31,818 bases of DNA. Origin: an uncultured Porphyromonadaceae bacterium. Lineage in GTDB: Bacteria > Bacteroidota > Bacteroidia > Bacteroidales > Muribaculaceae. The DNA is taken from NCBI GenBank assembly GCA_900550025.1, contig URQP01000012.1:1-31818 (forward strand), in the 5' to 3' direction. Below the pieces are notes generated by a model, which was not told where the DNA came from, did not search any database, and saw only the letters and a program-made list of their open reading frames with translations. Below, piece after piece: positions 22,337 through 30,180 of this stretch (positions within the stretch are counted from its first letter, which is position 1; each line of letters starts with the position of its first letter). The position numbers were made by a program, and so were the translations under genes.

Positions 22337-25300
22337 TTACCAAACAGCGTCAAGAAGAATAAATCCAGCCCAATAGTAGGGGTCGCGGTATTTCTGCACT
22401 TTCTTGTATTCCTTTTCCTCCTGCCGCCGCTTGCGTGCCTCCTCACGCGCGGCAACCGATATTGCCGGACGCACATCGGGTTTCACCTCGACAGTCACCG
22501 TATAATCGCGGACGTACCGCTGCGCCTCTTTCAGCGACTCATATTTGTCCATCCCGGAAAGCAGATTGTGATAGAAGCGAGTCATCAGCAGCCGCGTGGC
22601 ATCGTCATCCACTTTCCACAGGCTCATAAGCAATGTCCCCGCCCCGGCTTTCTTAAACCCGCGCTGCAAACCGAACACACCGTCGCCGGTAATCTCGCCC
22701 AATCCCGTCTGGCAAGCGGAAAGCACCACAAGATCGAGTCCGTTGAAATCGAGCGACGCAATTTCCTGAGCCGTCAGGATACCGTCCTCCACGCCGTCGG
22801 GCAATGCCTTGCCTTGCAAAGCATTGTTCGCCCCGGCAAACAGCAGTCCAGAGCGTGTCAGAGCTTTGTCCTCCACTGCCATACTGACATCGCCGCGCAT
22901 CAGGAATCCGACAAAATCCATACGCGAAGCATCCCTTTCCGTCCAATAGAAACCATGAGTGGCGATATGAAGCAGACGCAAGCCCTCCCCCTGCAAGTTC
23001 TTGAAAGAAGCCTCTGTCCCTACCGTGTCTGTAAATATTTCCACTTCCATATCCGCTCCCTTCAACGATTCGCAGATTTCCTCGGCTTCCACTTTCGTGC
23101 CGGGCAAATCGCTGACAGCTCCCCTCAACGCCAAATCGCCTGCATACGAGCGCGCGGCACGCCTACCCAGCCCATAGCCACGACTGTCACGATCGAGCGC
23201 GATGCCGGTATCATAGCGCAACCCGCCATAGACCGCCGCATTGCCTTTATTTACGGCAATCCTGTCCAAAGCCAGCTGCCGGGTAGAGCTCAAACGGTAA
23301 AACTCTATCGAATCGGATATTATTTCCGAATCAGGAGTAAGGACATATTCAACTGCAATATTATAGAGTTCGCCTGCCGGCGCAAAATAGACACGTTCCA
23401 CGTCCTCCAACTCACTCTCTAACGGCTGCCATACAAGGCTGTAAAGCGACGGAGATGAATAATAAAGATTGATATCAAGCTCCTCCAACTGGCTTCCTTT
23501 GAACAGCGGTATCATCTCCGGCGACCTATAGCCTTTCTTCAAGACCAATGCAGCATACTGCACATCGCCTTGCGTAGCGAACGACAAAAACTCCACGGCT
23601 ATCTCCCCCAGAGCAAGCCTCTTCTCCACATCCTGCCACGAAATCGCCAGATTGCGGGTATAGTCGCCATACTCCTTGCAACGTTCCACCAACTGCCGCT
23701 CTTGCCGTTCCACAACCGAGGCCAAAGAGTCCGTATCCACACCACGTTCCGCCGCAGGCTTGCCATACAGTTTACCGAGCATCCGCCGGTTATAATTCAT
23801 CTCGTCAAACAGGCGTAAAACGGAAGTATCGCCCGACTCCGCTATCAATTTTCTCATTTCAATATCAGAATTGAGAAGCAACCCCTTGCTCAGCAACAAT
23901 CCGTCGTAGGCCACCATCCTGAGGCTGTCAGACCCTATCCGGAAAGCGTAGTTAGGCAAAAACTCCTCATACCAATGACGGTATTTGTTCCAAAATTTCG
24001 AGCGTTCGGCATTCGTCATCCCGGCAAACCCGCTTCTTATTTCCTTGCCGCGGTTACGGTTGACCGCGCCTATATATTTCTCGCAATTCCCATAATCGCC
24101 GGAAAAGAAATATGCGGCAATCAGATTCTCCAACGCCGTGGTATAATCAGGATGCCGCTCTCCATAAATTCTTCCGTAGGCCGTCAACGCCCGCTCGCCC
24201 CAAGCCACGGCACCGGCGGCATTTCCCGACATTATTTCATAATTGCAAATATTGTTCAAAGTCATGGCATAACCCGGATAATCCTCGCCATAATTCCTGC
24301 GGACAAGCTCAAGCACTTCCTTATCAACGGCTATCGCGCCTGTGAAATCCGAAACACCGGCATAATAACCGGCAAGATTGCCTAAGGTAGTAATATAGTC
24401 AGGATGGTTCTCTCCGTGTACCGATTTTGAAAGCTCCACAGCCTTCTTCCCGACAATCAAAGCACTGTCCCTTTCCCCGATATGCGAATATGTGCTTGCA
24501 AGATTGTTAAGCGACACTATGTAATCCGGATGCCGCTCTCCAAGAGCCTCGGCCAACCTTTCCGACGATTCTTTCTCCAACGCCAACGCCTTGCTGTAAT
24601 CTCCTGCCGCCGAACAGGCACTCGCCAGTACCTTCAGGCTCCGTGCATAATCCGGATGCCCCTTGCCTACCGCACCAGCCATAATGCCTACAGCTTTTTC
24701 CGCGTCGCGCATGGCATCCACATAGTTGCCAGCGCTTTCTTCCAAAAAGGCATAATTAGTAAGCGAAACGGCATAATCCCAGCTTTCCTCTCCCGAAATC
24801 GCAGCAATCAAATCGAGCGACTTTTTCTCAAGCTCCAACGCTTTATCATACATTCCTATCTCCGAGTAGGCAATCGCAAGATTGTCCAACGCAGTGGAAT
24901 AACCCGATATTTCATCATCCCCGACCAAAGCCCCGGCCTGATATATCGCCACAGACTCCATCCCAGCCTTCACAGCCTTATCATAATCACCCGCACTGTA
25001 ATAATACGTGCAAAGATTGCCAAGCGACTTAGCCACCCGCAATTTATCATCTTCTCCCGACAACGACCTTTCGATTCCAAGCACTTCAAGCTCCGTCGCC
25101 ACAGCTTGCCTGTAATCGCCGGCAGCATCATAATACACGGCAAGATTCCCCGCCGCCGTGGCATATTCATAACTTACGCGCCCGGCAACCGACTCGACCA
25201 TAGGCAAAGCAATGCCGGCCATAATCTCCACAGCGGCCGCATAGTCGCCGCCCTCATATTTACCGTCTGCTTCGTGGCAGTATGTAGCCGCCAATTTAAG

Positions 25301-25723
25301 CCTGACCGATTTTATCTCCCCGCCGTAGGACGGTCCGGCAGCAGAAAAATAATAAATCGATTTGGAATACAAATCCCTCGCCTTCTCATAATCGCCCCCG
25401 CAACGTCCGGCAAGCCATTTATAGCCATATCCCGCGCTTCCGGCAAGAGCAGCCGCCACATCGCCGTAGCCAAGCGAATCGGCAATCTCATACGCCTCAA
25501 GCGCGGTAGCCAGCGAACTCTCCACATCATCCGCCTCCAGATAAGCGCTTGTCAAACTCATAAGGGCGCGCACATATTCTTCCGAATACTTGCCATGCTC
25601 GGCTTCGGCTTTCCCGGCTTCGGCATATACAGAATCCGGACTGCCGGCTTCCGCCGTCCGGGCAAGCACAGACACCGTCGCCATAATGGCAGATAGCAAT
25701 ACCGGAACTATTTTCATTACCAT
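22337..25723 (-). CDS. Secreted TPR-CHAT caspase-like protease
   Basis: A 1128-residue exported protein. The signal peptide (VPVLLSAIMATVSVLARTAEA) is followed by a long array of kinesin-light-chain-like TPR repeats of 42 residues at about 30-560, with the recurring GERHPDY...LNNLA...GDYxKALxLEK pattern. A helical linker with PNYAFRIGSDSLRM and a Tyr/Arg-rich segment comes next. The C-terminal CHAT (caspase HetF-associated, clan CD cysteine peptidase) domain spans about 780-1128. The catalytic pair is intact: H923 in HIATHGFYW and C1004 in LSACQTGLGE. CHAT domains are seen in separase-like, HetF and Craspase proteases; the TPR array usually senses a ligand or holds a substrate. The ATG at 25723 directly abuts the stop codon of the partner gene, so the two are translationally coupled; an ATG two codons on is an alternative start. 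The target is unknown. Confidence 0.9.
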   Translation of the reverse strand: MVMKIVPVLLSAIMATVSVLARTAEAGSPDSVYAEAGKAEAEHGKYSEEYVRALMSLTSAYLEADDVESSLATALEAYEIADSLGYGDVAAALAGSAGYGYKWLAGRCGGDYEKARDLYSKSIYYFSAAGPSYGGEIKSVRLKLAATYCHEADGKYEGGDYAAAVEIMAGIALPMVESVAGRVSYEYATAAGNLAVYYDAAGDYRQAVATELEVLGIERSLSGEDDKLRVAKSLGNLCTYYYSAGDYDKAVKAGMESVAIYQAGALVGDDEISGYSTALDNLAIAYSEIGMYDKALELEKKSLDLIAAISGEESWDYAVSLTNYAFLEESAGNYVDAMRDAEKAVGIMAGAVGKGHPDYARSLKVLASACSAAGDYSKALALEKESSERLAEALGERHPDYIVSLNNLASTYSHIGERDSALIVGKKAVELSKSVHGENHPDYITTLGNLAGYYAGVSDFTGAIAVDKEVLELVRRNYGEDYPGYAMTLNNICNYEIMSGNAAGAVAWGERALTAYGRIYGERHPDYTTALENLIAAYFFSGDYGNCEKYIGAVNRNRGKEIRSGFAGMTNAERSKFWNKYRHWYEEFLPNYAFRIGSDSLRMVAYDGLLLSKGLLLNSDIEMRKLIAESGDTSVLRLFDEMNYNRRMLGKLYGKPAAERGVDTDSLASVVERQERQLVERCKEYGDYTRNLAISWQDVEKRLALGEIAVEFLSFATQGDVQYAALVLKKGYRSPEMIPLFKGSQLEELDINLYYSSPSLYSLVWQPLESELEDVERVYFAPAGELYNIAVEYVLTPDSEIISDSIEFYRLSSTRQLALDRIAVNKGNAAVYGGLRYDTGIALDRDSRGYGLGRRAARSYAGDLALRGAVSDLPGTKVEAEEICESLKGADMEVEIFTDTVGTEASFKNLQGEGLRLLHIATHGFYWTERDASRMDFVGFLMRGDVSMAVEDKALTRSGLLFAGANNALQGKALPDGVEDGILTAQEIASLDFNGLDLVVLSACQTGLGEITGDGVFGLQRGFKKAGAGTLLMSLWKVDDDATRLLMTRFYHNLLSGMDKYESLKEAQRYVRDYTVTVEVKPDVRPAISVAAREEARKRRQEEKEYKKVQKYRDPYYWAGFILLDAVW

Positions 25724-26908
25724 TTATTTTTTAGGCATTGACTGTTGCTGCTGCATTCCCTGCTGGGCTGCCCCTGCTTGCGAGGAAACCGGCAGCGGAA
25801 GCCCCATCTTTTCGAGCATTTCGTTGGTAAGCACGCCCGCAGGTGCTTTCAGCGTGGTAATCACCCACGACTTGGTTATCTCGTCCCACCGTTGGGTAGT
25901 CACCATCTGCCATCCCTTTGTGAGGAAACTTTCCGACGGCTGCAAATCCTCACGCCGCTTGCGGTCGTCCTTCCAATGCTCCCGCAGATAGTCGGTTATG
26001 TCGCACGTTTCTTTCAAACCGATTTCAAGCTTATATTCACCAGTTCCCCACGAATGATGGAACTCGTCGTTGGCATCGCGGTAAGGCATATACGAGCGTG
26101 GCACTATGAAGCTTTCCCCGATGACGCTGAACGCCGAAGGCTCGCCTTCCGGGCGCACATAGCGCAGGAATCCGTCACTATCGAGCATAGCCGTGTCGAC
26201 CGGCACGCTGATGGAGAACTCGCCGAGCGTCACGTCTTTCTGCAATTGCACAATCTCGTTCATCCACGAAGAAATCAGTTTTATGTTCATCGTAAGGTTG
26301 AAATTCCGGCGTTCCTTGAAAGAGAAAGGTATGTCGAGCTCGGAATTGGGCAGATTCGAGCGTTCCGGACTGATGATGAGCGTATCGAGCACCAATTGGA
26401 ACTTCGAATGGTTGACTATCCTGTAGAGCTTGGAACGGTCGATATGGCACGAGATGTAGAACACCGTGTCCTGTCCGTCCATACGCAGACATCCTATCCC
26501 GTCGAACTTCATGCCTTTCGGATCCATTGCCCCGGCCGTGGAAGTATGCTCGTAAAAATCGTTGACGTTCGACACCGTGCGTATCGTGGTCTCATACACG
26601 TTTTCTTTCTGAACTGTTTCTTCCCACTCGGCTTTCTGCCGCGCCTTGCGCGTGATAAGCGATCCTATGGCATTAATCCCGAGATCCACAAACGACGTTA
26701 TATATCCCGTGGCCATCCCCGAAAGGGCGTTAGTGGTAGCGCCGAGCATATCCCCGAATATCGAACGCTGCCCCAGAGCGTCGGTCTCCCGCTGTATTTC
26801 TTCCGACAACTCGTCATTAGTGTAAATGAAAGCCTGATATTCTACGGACTGCGCCGTGACACAGAACGCCATCGCCGCCGCAAGGATGGATAAAGCAAAT
26901 CTTCTCAT
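25724..26908 (-). CDS. Exported protein of unknown function, CHAT partner
   Basis: A 394-residue protein I do not recognise. A signal peptide is visible (MRRFALSILAAAMAFCVTAQS). Residues about 48-88 are Gly/Ala/Ile-rich and could insert in a membrane (GDMLGATTNALSGMATGYIT...GINAIGSLIT), followed by a charged patch (RKARQKAEWEE). The middle is beta-rich with an immunoglobulin-like feel (CLRMDGQDTVFYISC, NLTMNIKLISSWM). The C-terminus is low-complexity and Gln-rich (GAAQQGMQQQQSMPKK). It is the first gene of the unit, behind a perfect -7 element and an 18-bp palindrome. Its stop codon touches the CHAT protease start, so stoichiometric expression is likely. It could be the protease's substrate, anchor or inhibitor; the hydrophobic segment makes a protease-released membrane-active product one testable idea (inference). 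Confidence 0.75.
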   Translation of the reverse strand: MRRFALSILAAAMAFCVTAQSVEYQAFIYTNDELSEEIQRETDALGQRSIFGDMLGATTNALSGMATGYITSFVDLGINAIGSLITRKARQKAEWEETVQKENVYETTIRTVSNVNDFYEHTSTAGAMDPKGMKFDGIGCLRMDGQDTVFYISCHIDRSKLYRIVNHSKFQLVLDTLIISPERSNLPNSELDIPFSFKERRNFNLTMNIKLISSWMNEIVQLQKDVTLGEFSISVPVDTAMLDSDGFLRYVRPEGEPSAFSVIGESFIVPRSYMPYRDANDEFHHSWGTGEYKLEIGLKETCDITDYLREHWKDDRKRREDLQPSESFLTKGWQMVTTQRWDEITKSWVITTLKAPAGVLTNEMLEKMGLPLPVSSQAGAAQQGMQQQQSMPKK

Positions 26909-26941
26909 ACCACAATATTTTTTATTCCCATATTATTTTTA

Positions 26942-26986
26942 CAAATATACGCAAAAGTGAGCGTAAAGTTTCAAACTTGTTTGAAA
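26942..26986 (-). promoter_or_regulatory. Promoter and palindrome of the CHAT operon
   Basis: On the minus strand TATATTTG (26942..26949) is a perfect -7 element 34 bases before the ATG at 26908. A perfect inverted repeat TTTCAAAC-TT-GTTTGAAA (26969..26986) lies 19 bases upstream, covering the -33 zone (TTTG, spacer 22). That suits an operator. Confidence 0.6.
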
Positions 26987-27034
26987 AACTTTGCCGAACG
27001 CGTCCTGTATTATGCAAATATAGTGAAATGCCCT

Positions 27035-27063
27035 AAAAAAGGTTATAACGATACAACCTTTTT
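27035..27063 (-). terminator. Rho-independent terminator after the ORF6N gene
   Basis: AAAAAAGGTT (27035..27044) pairs with AACCTTTTT (27055..27063) across a 10-base loop. On the minus strand the stem ends in a T-run, as expected for the ORF6N gene ending at 27177. The remaining bases 27064-27176 show no gene. Confidence 0.6.
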
Positions 27064-27176
27064 GATTGCTTTTAAGACATATCATAAGCCCACTACCTCT
27101 TTTAGCAGATACCAAATTACGCATAGAATATCTCTGCCGCGGGCAATTTGCTTTTTAGAGCCTCAGTCTATAAGAT

Positions 27177-27749
27177 TCATTCTCCCGGAGGGACAAAACC
27201 TATCCGCCGCCGTGGCCTATCATTCCGGGTGTCCTGCGTCTGTAGCTCGGCCAATGTCTGGTTTATAAGTTCCAACTGCATCCGGGTGTCCTCGTTGATG
27301 TCGTTTTGGTCGGCAAACATCTCCTCGATGTATCCTTTCAACTCCGTGATCTCATTTTGCAACTCCGTGAATTTCACCACAGGATTTACCGCAACCAACT
27401 GGCGTAATGCCACGAACGCGCGCATAATACCCATATTCACCTGAATGGCAATTTTAGAATTCAACACGCTGCTTAGCATCGCCACTCCCAACTCCGTAAA
27501 GGCGTAAGGTAATGAGGATTTAGGACGTTTCTTCCGTGATGTCATCACAAATTGTGATGACATACTTTCCCATTCTGCCAGTGTCAACTGAAACATAAAG
27601 TCTTCCGGAAAACGCTCGATATTGCGCTTCACAGCTTGGTTAAGCACTCGTGTCTCCACTCCGTACATCTCTGCCAAATCACGGTCGAGCATCACACGTT
27701 GCCCCCTTATTTCGTAAATCTTGCTTTGTATTACTTCAAGTTGGTTCAT
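27177..27749 (-). CDS. ORF6N domain-containing protein
   Basis: A 190-residue protein. The N-terminal ORF6N domain (about 10-95) has the DNA-binding signature region EIRGQRVMLDRDLAEMYGVETRVLNQAVKRN, RFPEDFMFQLT and PYAFTELGVAML. A coiled-coil-like region follows at about 120-175 (FTELQNEITELKGYIEEMF) and a basic tail ends the protein. ORF6N proteins are found in phage antirepressors and also as isolated chromosomal genes in Bacteroidetes, sometimes near restriction or mobile genes. No phage genes are near. The role is probably transcription control; the target is unknown. It is a single gene with its own promoter (27771..27802) between two terminators. Confidence 0.9.
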   Translation of the reverse strand: MNQLEVIQSKIYEIRGQRVMLDRDLAEMYGVETRVLNQAVKRNIERFPEDFMFQLTLAEWESMSSQFVMTSRKKRPKSSLPYAFTELGVAMLSSVLNSKIAIQVNMGIMRAFVALRQLVAVNPVVKFTELQNEITELKGYIEEMFADQNDINEDTRMQLELINQTLAELQTQDTRNDRPRRRIGFVPPGE

Positions 27750-27770
27750 ATCCTATACCAATTTTGGATA

Positions 27771-27802
27771 CAAATTTACTTTAATTATACTCCACAGAAC
27801 AA
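27771..27802 (-). promoter_or_regulatory. Promoter of the ORF6N gene
   Basis: On the minus strand TTTG (TTG at 27800-27802), a 21-base spacer and TAAATTTG (27771-27778) fit the consensus. The -33 overlaps the T-run of the upstream operon's terminator. Confidence 0.6.
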
Positions 27803-27830
27803 AAAAGCGTGCGGTGAAATCATCGCACGC
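27801..27830 (-). terminator. Terminator of the polyferredoxin-ECF operon
   Basis: GCGTGCGGTGA (27807..27817) pairs with TCATCGCACGC (27820..27830), an 11-bp stem with one G-U pair and a 2-base loop. On the minus strand it is followed by TTTTTTG, 28 bases after the stop codon of the last operon gene. Confidence 0.85.
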
Positions 27831-27858
27831 TTCTATTATTTTTCTGCCACAAAAATCC

Positions 27859-28374
27859 TTATTTCTTAAGCAGATAGCGGAGAACAGCATAGCCGCCGGC
27901 TATTTGCAGAAGCATACCGGGATAGCCGAGACGGAAATCCTGCAATGCCGCGTCAAGGCTTCCAGTGATAGCCCATTCTGCCACGCCGCCAACCAGCTGG
28001 TATGCCACTACCACAACCGCGAGAAGCAACAGCGATACTTTTTGAAACCGCGATGCGGCGAGGGCGGCAAATACAGCCAGCAATGACGATTTGACCAATA
28101 TCACCGGGAGCAGTGCCAATGCCGGCATACCGAAGCACAGGCTGTTGACCACCGGGGAAAGCACAGCCGTGAGCAGCCCGGCTTTCCATCCGAACTTATA
28201 AGCGGCTATCAGCGTGAAGAAATAGATAGGCAACAATATCATCCCTCCTTGCGGAATAAGATGGCAAAGTTGCGGCAAAACAATGTTGCCCGCAATGAAA
28301 AGCGCAGCCACCATATACGTCTTAATATTGCTGTAACCGAGCGAATACAATTTTACTGCCGTTTGCATAATCAT
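27859..28374 (-). CDS. ECF-type transporter S component (predicted)
   Basis: A 171-residue inner-membrane protein with about five hydrophobic helices: near 18-37, 44-62, 66-88, 88-110 and 113-135, with a further weak segment at the C-terminus. Segments such as LLPIYFFTLIAAYKFGWKAGLLTAVLSPVVNSLCFGMP resemble substrate-binding S components of ECF transporters (small membrane proteins for vitamins, metals or cofactors). No ECF ATPase or T component is in the window, so it would share an energising module from elsewhere or act alone. The substrate is unknown. Its ATG overlaps the DUF1893 stop codon by 4 bases (ATGA), showing translational coupling. It is the last gene of a four-gene minus-strand operon closed by a strong terminator. 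Confidence 0.72.
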   Translation of the reverse strand: MIMQTAVKLYSLGYSNIKTYMVAALFIAGNIVLPQLCHLIPQGGMILLPIYFFTLIAAYKFGWKAGLLTAVLSPVVNSLCFGMPALALLPVILVKSSLLAVFAALAASRFQKVSLLLLAVVVVAYQLVGGVAEWAITGSLDAALQDFRLGYPGMLLQIAGGYAVLRYLLKK

Positions 28375-28790
28375 TTATTATTTAAAGATGAAACAAATTT
28401 TTCTATCAATGGCAGGCATTCCTCTGCCGTGGAGCATTCCGCACAAAGAGCCTCCACAGGACAAGGACCGGTGCCCTGACGGTTTATGATGCCGTCGACC
28501 ATCGTTCCGCAAGAATACTCTACCGGATACAAAGATAATAATTCCGAAGCCTTTTTGCTCAGCACGGCGGCATATATTTCCTTGATTCCCCCTAATATCA
28601 TCAAGGCGGCGGCGCCTTTCCCCACCACCTTATCGGCTATTTCCGCCCCGCGGAGAAATTCCGGCTCATCGTGGAGCAACCCCAGCAGGTCGGCCACACC
28701 GCGCCGGTGGAATTGGCGCACCACCCCGCCGTTGGCTATCACGCATGAGCAGCCGCTTTCCTCGAGCAACGTTTTCAATCCGGCATTCAT
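28371..28790 (-). CDS. DUF1893 (TM1506-like) protein
   Basis: A 139-residue small protein. The DUF1893 signature runs through residues about 5-110: LLEESGCSCVIANGGVV, RGVADLLGLLHDEPEFLRGAEIADKVVGKGAAALMILGGI, then AAVLSKKASELL. A cluster of Cys at the C-terminal end (GPCPVEALCAECSTAEEC) is striking and could bind metal or a Fe-S cluster. The family fold (Thermotoga TM1506) is deaminase-like, but no activity is established. The ATG at 28790 is chosen because it overlaps the stop codon of the upstream reductase gene by 4 bases; longer frames would overlap it much more. It is coupled on both sides, so a joint function with the reductase and the S component is likely. Confidence 0.88.
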   Translation of the reverse strand: MNAGLKTLLEESGCSCVIANGGVVRQFHRRGVADLLGLLHDEPEFLRGAEIADKVVGKGAAALMILGGIKEIYAAVLSKKASELLSLYPVEYSCGTMVDGIINRQGTGPCPVEALCAECSTAEECLPLIEKFVSSLNNK

Positions 28791-30166
28791 AGCGTGTCCT
28801 GTTTCAATTGTTCGATGAAACGGTCGATGCGGTGAAGCTCCGCAGGGATGTCGATGCTTTGCGGGCAATGCTCCACACACTGGCGGCAACCGGTGCAGTG
28901 GTCGGCCTGCCGCAGCTTAGGCACCGCACGATCGTAGCTTATCAGATAGGCGCGCCGCATCTTTTCATATCCCTCGTCCTTGCGGCTCTTTGGCACATTG
29001 CCCTCGTTGACGCACTTGTTATAATGCAGCAATATAGCCGGAATGTCGATTCCGTAGGGGCAAGGCATGCAATACTTGCAGTCGTTGCAAGGAATCGTCG
29101 GGTATTTCAGCATCAGCTGCGCCGTCTCTTCCAAATAGTCGTAGTCCTCCTGAGTCAACGGGACAAGAGGCGAATATGTAAGGATATTGTCCTGAAGATG
29201 CTCCATATAGGTCATACCGCTCAATACGGTAAGCACATCCTCGTGCGAACCGGCAAAGCGGAACGCCCACGAAGCCACGCTGTCCTCCGGACGGCGCTGT
29301 TTCAAACGCGCCACGATATGCTCCGGCACGTTCGACAGACGGCCGCCCAGCAGGGGCTCCATGATTATGGCCGGTATTCCGCGCTTGACAAGCTCGCCAT
29401 AGAGATATTCGGCATTGACATTCGCTCCCGACGCATGCCGCCAGTCAACGTAGTTGAGCTGTATCTGCACGAAGTCCCAATGCACCTTGTCGTGCATGGC
29501 AAGCACTTCGTCGAACACGTCCACCGTACCGTGGAACGAGAATCCGAGATTGCGGATGCGCCCTGCTTCACGCTCCTTAATCAGGAATTCTATCATTCCA
29601 TTCTCGATATAACGCTTGCGGAATGTCTCCATGCCTCCGTTGCCGATGGAATGCAGCAGGTAATAGTCGATATAGTCCGTCTGCAAGTCCCTGAACGACT
29701 GGCGGTACATAGCTATCGAATTCTCGCGCGTATAGTTGGCGAAGTTCGACAGTTTCGTGGCCAAATAATACGACTCTCTCGGATAACGGCTCAACGCTAT
29801 GCCGGTGGATTTCTCCGACCATCCCTGAACATACACAGGCGATGTGTCGAAATAGTTCACGCCGTGCTTTATCGCGTAATCCACCAATCCGTTCACCGCG
29901 TCCTGATCTATAATGTCGCCGTTGCCGTCGGGCGACGGCACTGTCGGCCAGCGCATGCATCCGTAGCCGAGCAGCGACACTCGGTCGCCTTTCGGCGATG
30001 TGCGGTAAGTCATTTTGTCTGTCGGAATCTGGCGTGCGGCTTTAGTCGATGCCGATTTCTCCGAGTCAGGAGAACATCCGTAAATAGCCGCGGCCGATGC
30101 CGCTGTGCCGATACCTACAATCTTAAGGAATTTACGCCGGCTTATGTTTTCTTTTTTGCTTTCCAT
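28787..30166 (-). CDS. Tat-exported aldo/keto reductase with two 4Fe-4S motifs
   Basis: A 459-residue protein. The N-terminus has a twin-arginine signal, SRRKFLK (R10-R11), then a hydrophobic stretch ending AAIYGC with C31, followed by SPDSE, which could be a lipoprotein site. The aldo/keto reductase barrel follows (about 52-360) with the expected tetrad D107, Y112, K138 and H172. At the C-terminus are ferredoxin-type motifs CNDCKYCMPCPYGIDIP and CTGCRQCVEHCPQSIDIP, consistent with two 4Fe-4S clusters. Cytoplasmic NAD(P)H is not available after Tat export. Electrons would therefore have to come through its clusters, probably from the membrane polyferredoxin encoded 14 bases upstream (inference). 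The substrate is unknown. The ATG at 30166 starts the Tat signal. The stop codon overlaps the DUF1893 ATG by 4 bases. Confidence 0.9.
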   Translation of the reverse strand: MESKKENISRRKFLKIVGIGTAASAAAIYGCSPDSEKSASTKAARQIPTDKMTYRTSPKGDRVSLLGYGCMRWPTVPSPDGNGDIIDQDAVNGLVDYAIKHGVNYFDTSPVYVQGWSEKSTGIALSRYPRESYYLATKLSNFANYTRENSIAMYRQSFRDLQTDYIDYYLLHSIGNGGMETFRKRYIENGMIEFLIKEREAGRIRNLGFSFHGTVDVFDEVLAMHDKVHWDFVQIQLNYVDWRHASGANVNAEYLYGELVKRGIPAIIMEPLLGGRLSNVPEHIVARLKQRRPEDSVASWAFRFAGSHEDVLTVLSGMTYMEHLQDNILTYSPLVPLTQEDYDYLEETAQLMLKYPTIPCNDCKYCMPCPYGIDIPAILLHYNKCVNEGNVPKSRKDEGYEKMRRAYLISYDRAVPKLRQADHCTGCRQCVEHCPQSIDIPAELHRIDRFIEQLKQDTL

Positions 30167-30180
30167 AACGCAGTCTTTTT

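Noticed and set aside
24140..25200. Regular repeats suggestive of CRISPR
   Set aside because: Period is 126 bp, in frame and degenerate; it encodes 42-residue TPR units.
22304..25696. Several long plus-strand frames across the CHAT gene
   Set aside because: All antisense to the TPR-CHAT protein with its intact catalytic residues.
25745..26893. Open frame of 382 codons antisense to the CHAT partner
   Set aside because: His/Arg-rich composition typical of a shadow frame; the minus-strand protein has a signal peptide and is coupled to the CHAT gene.
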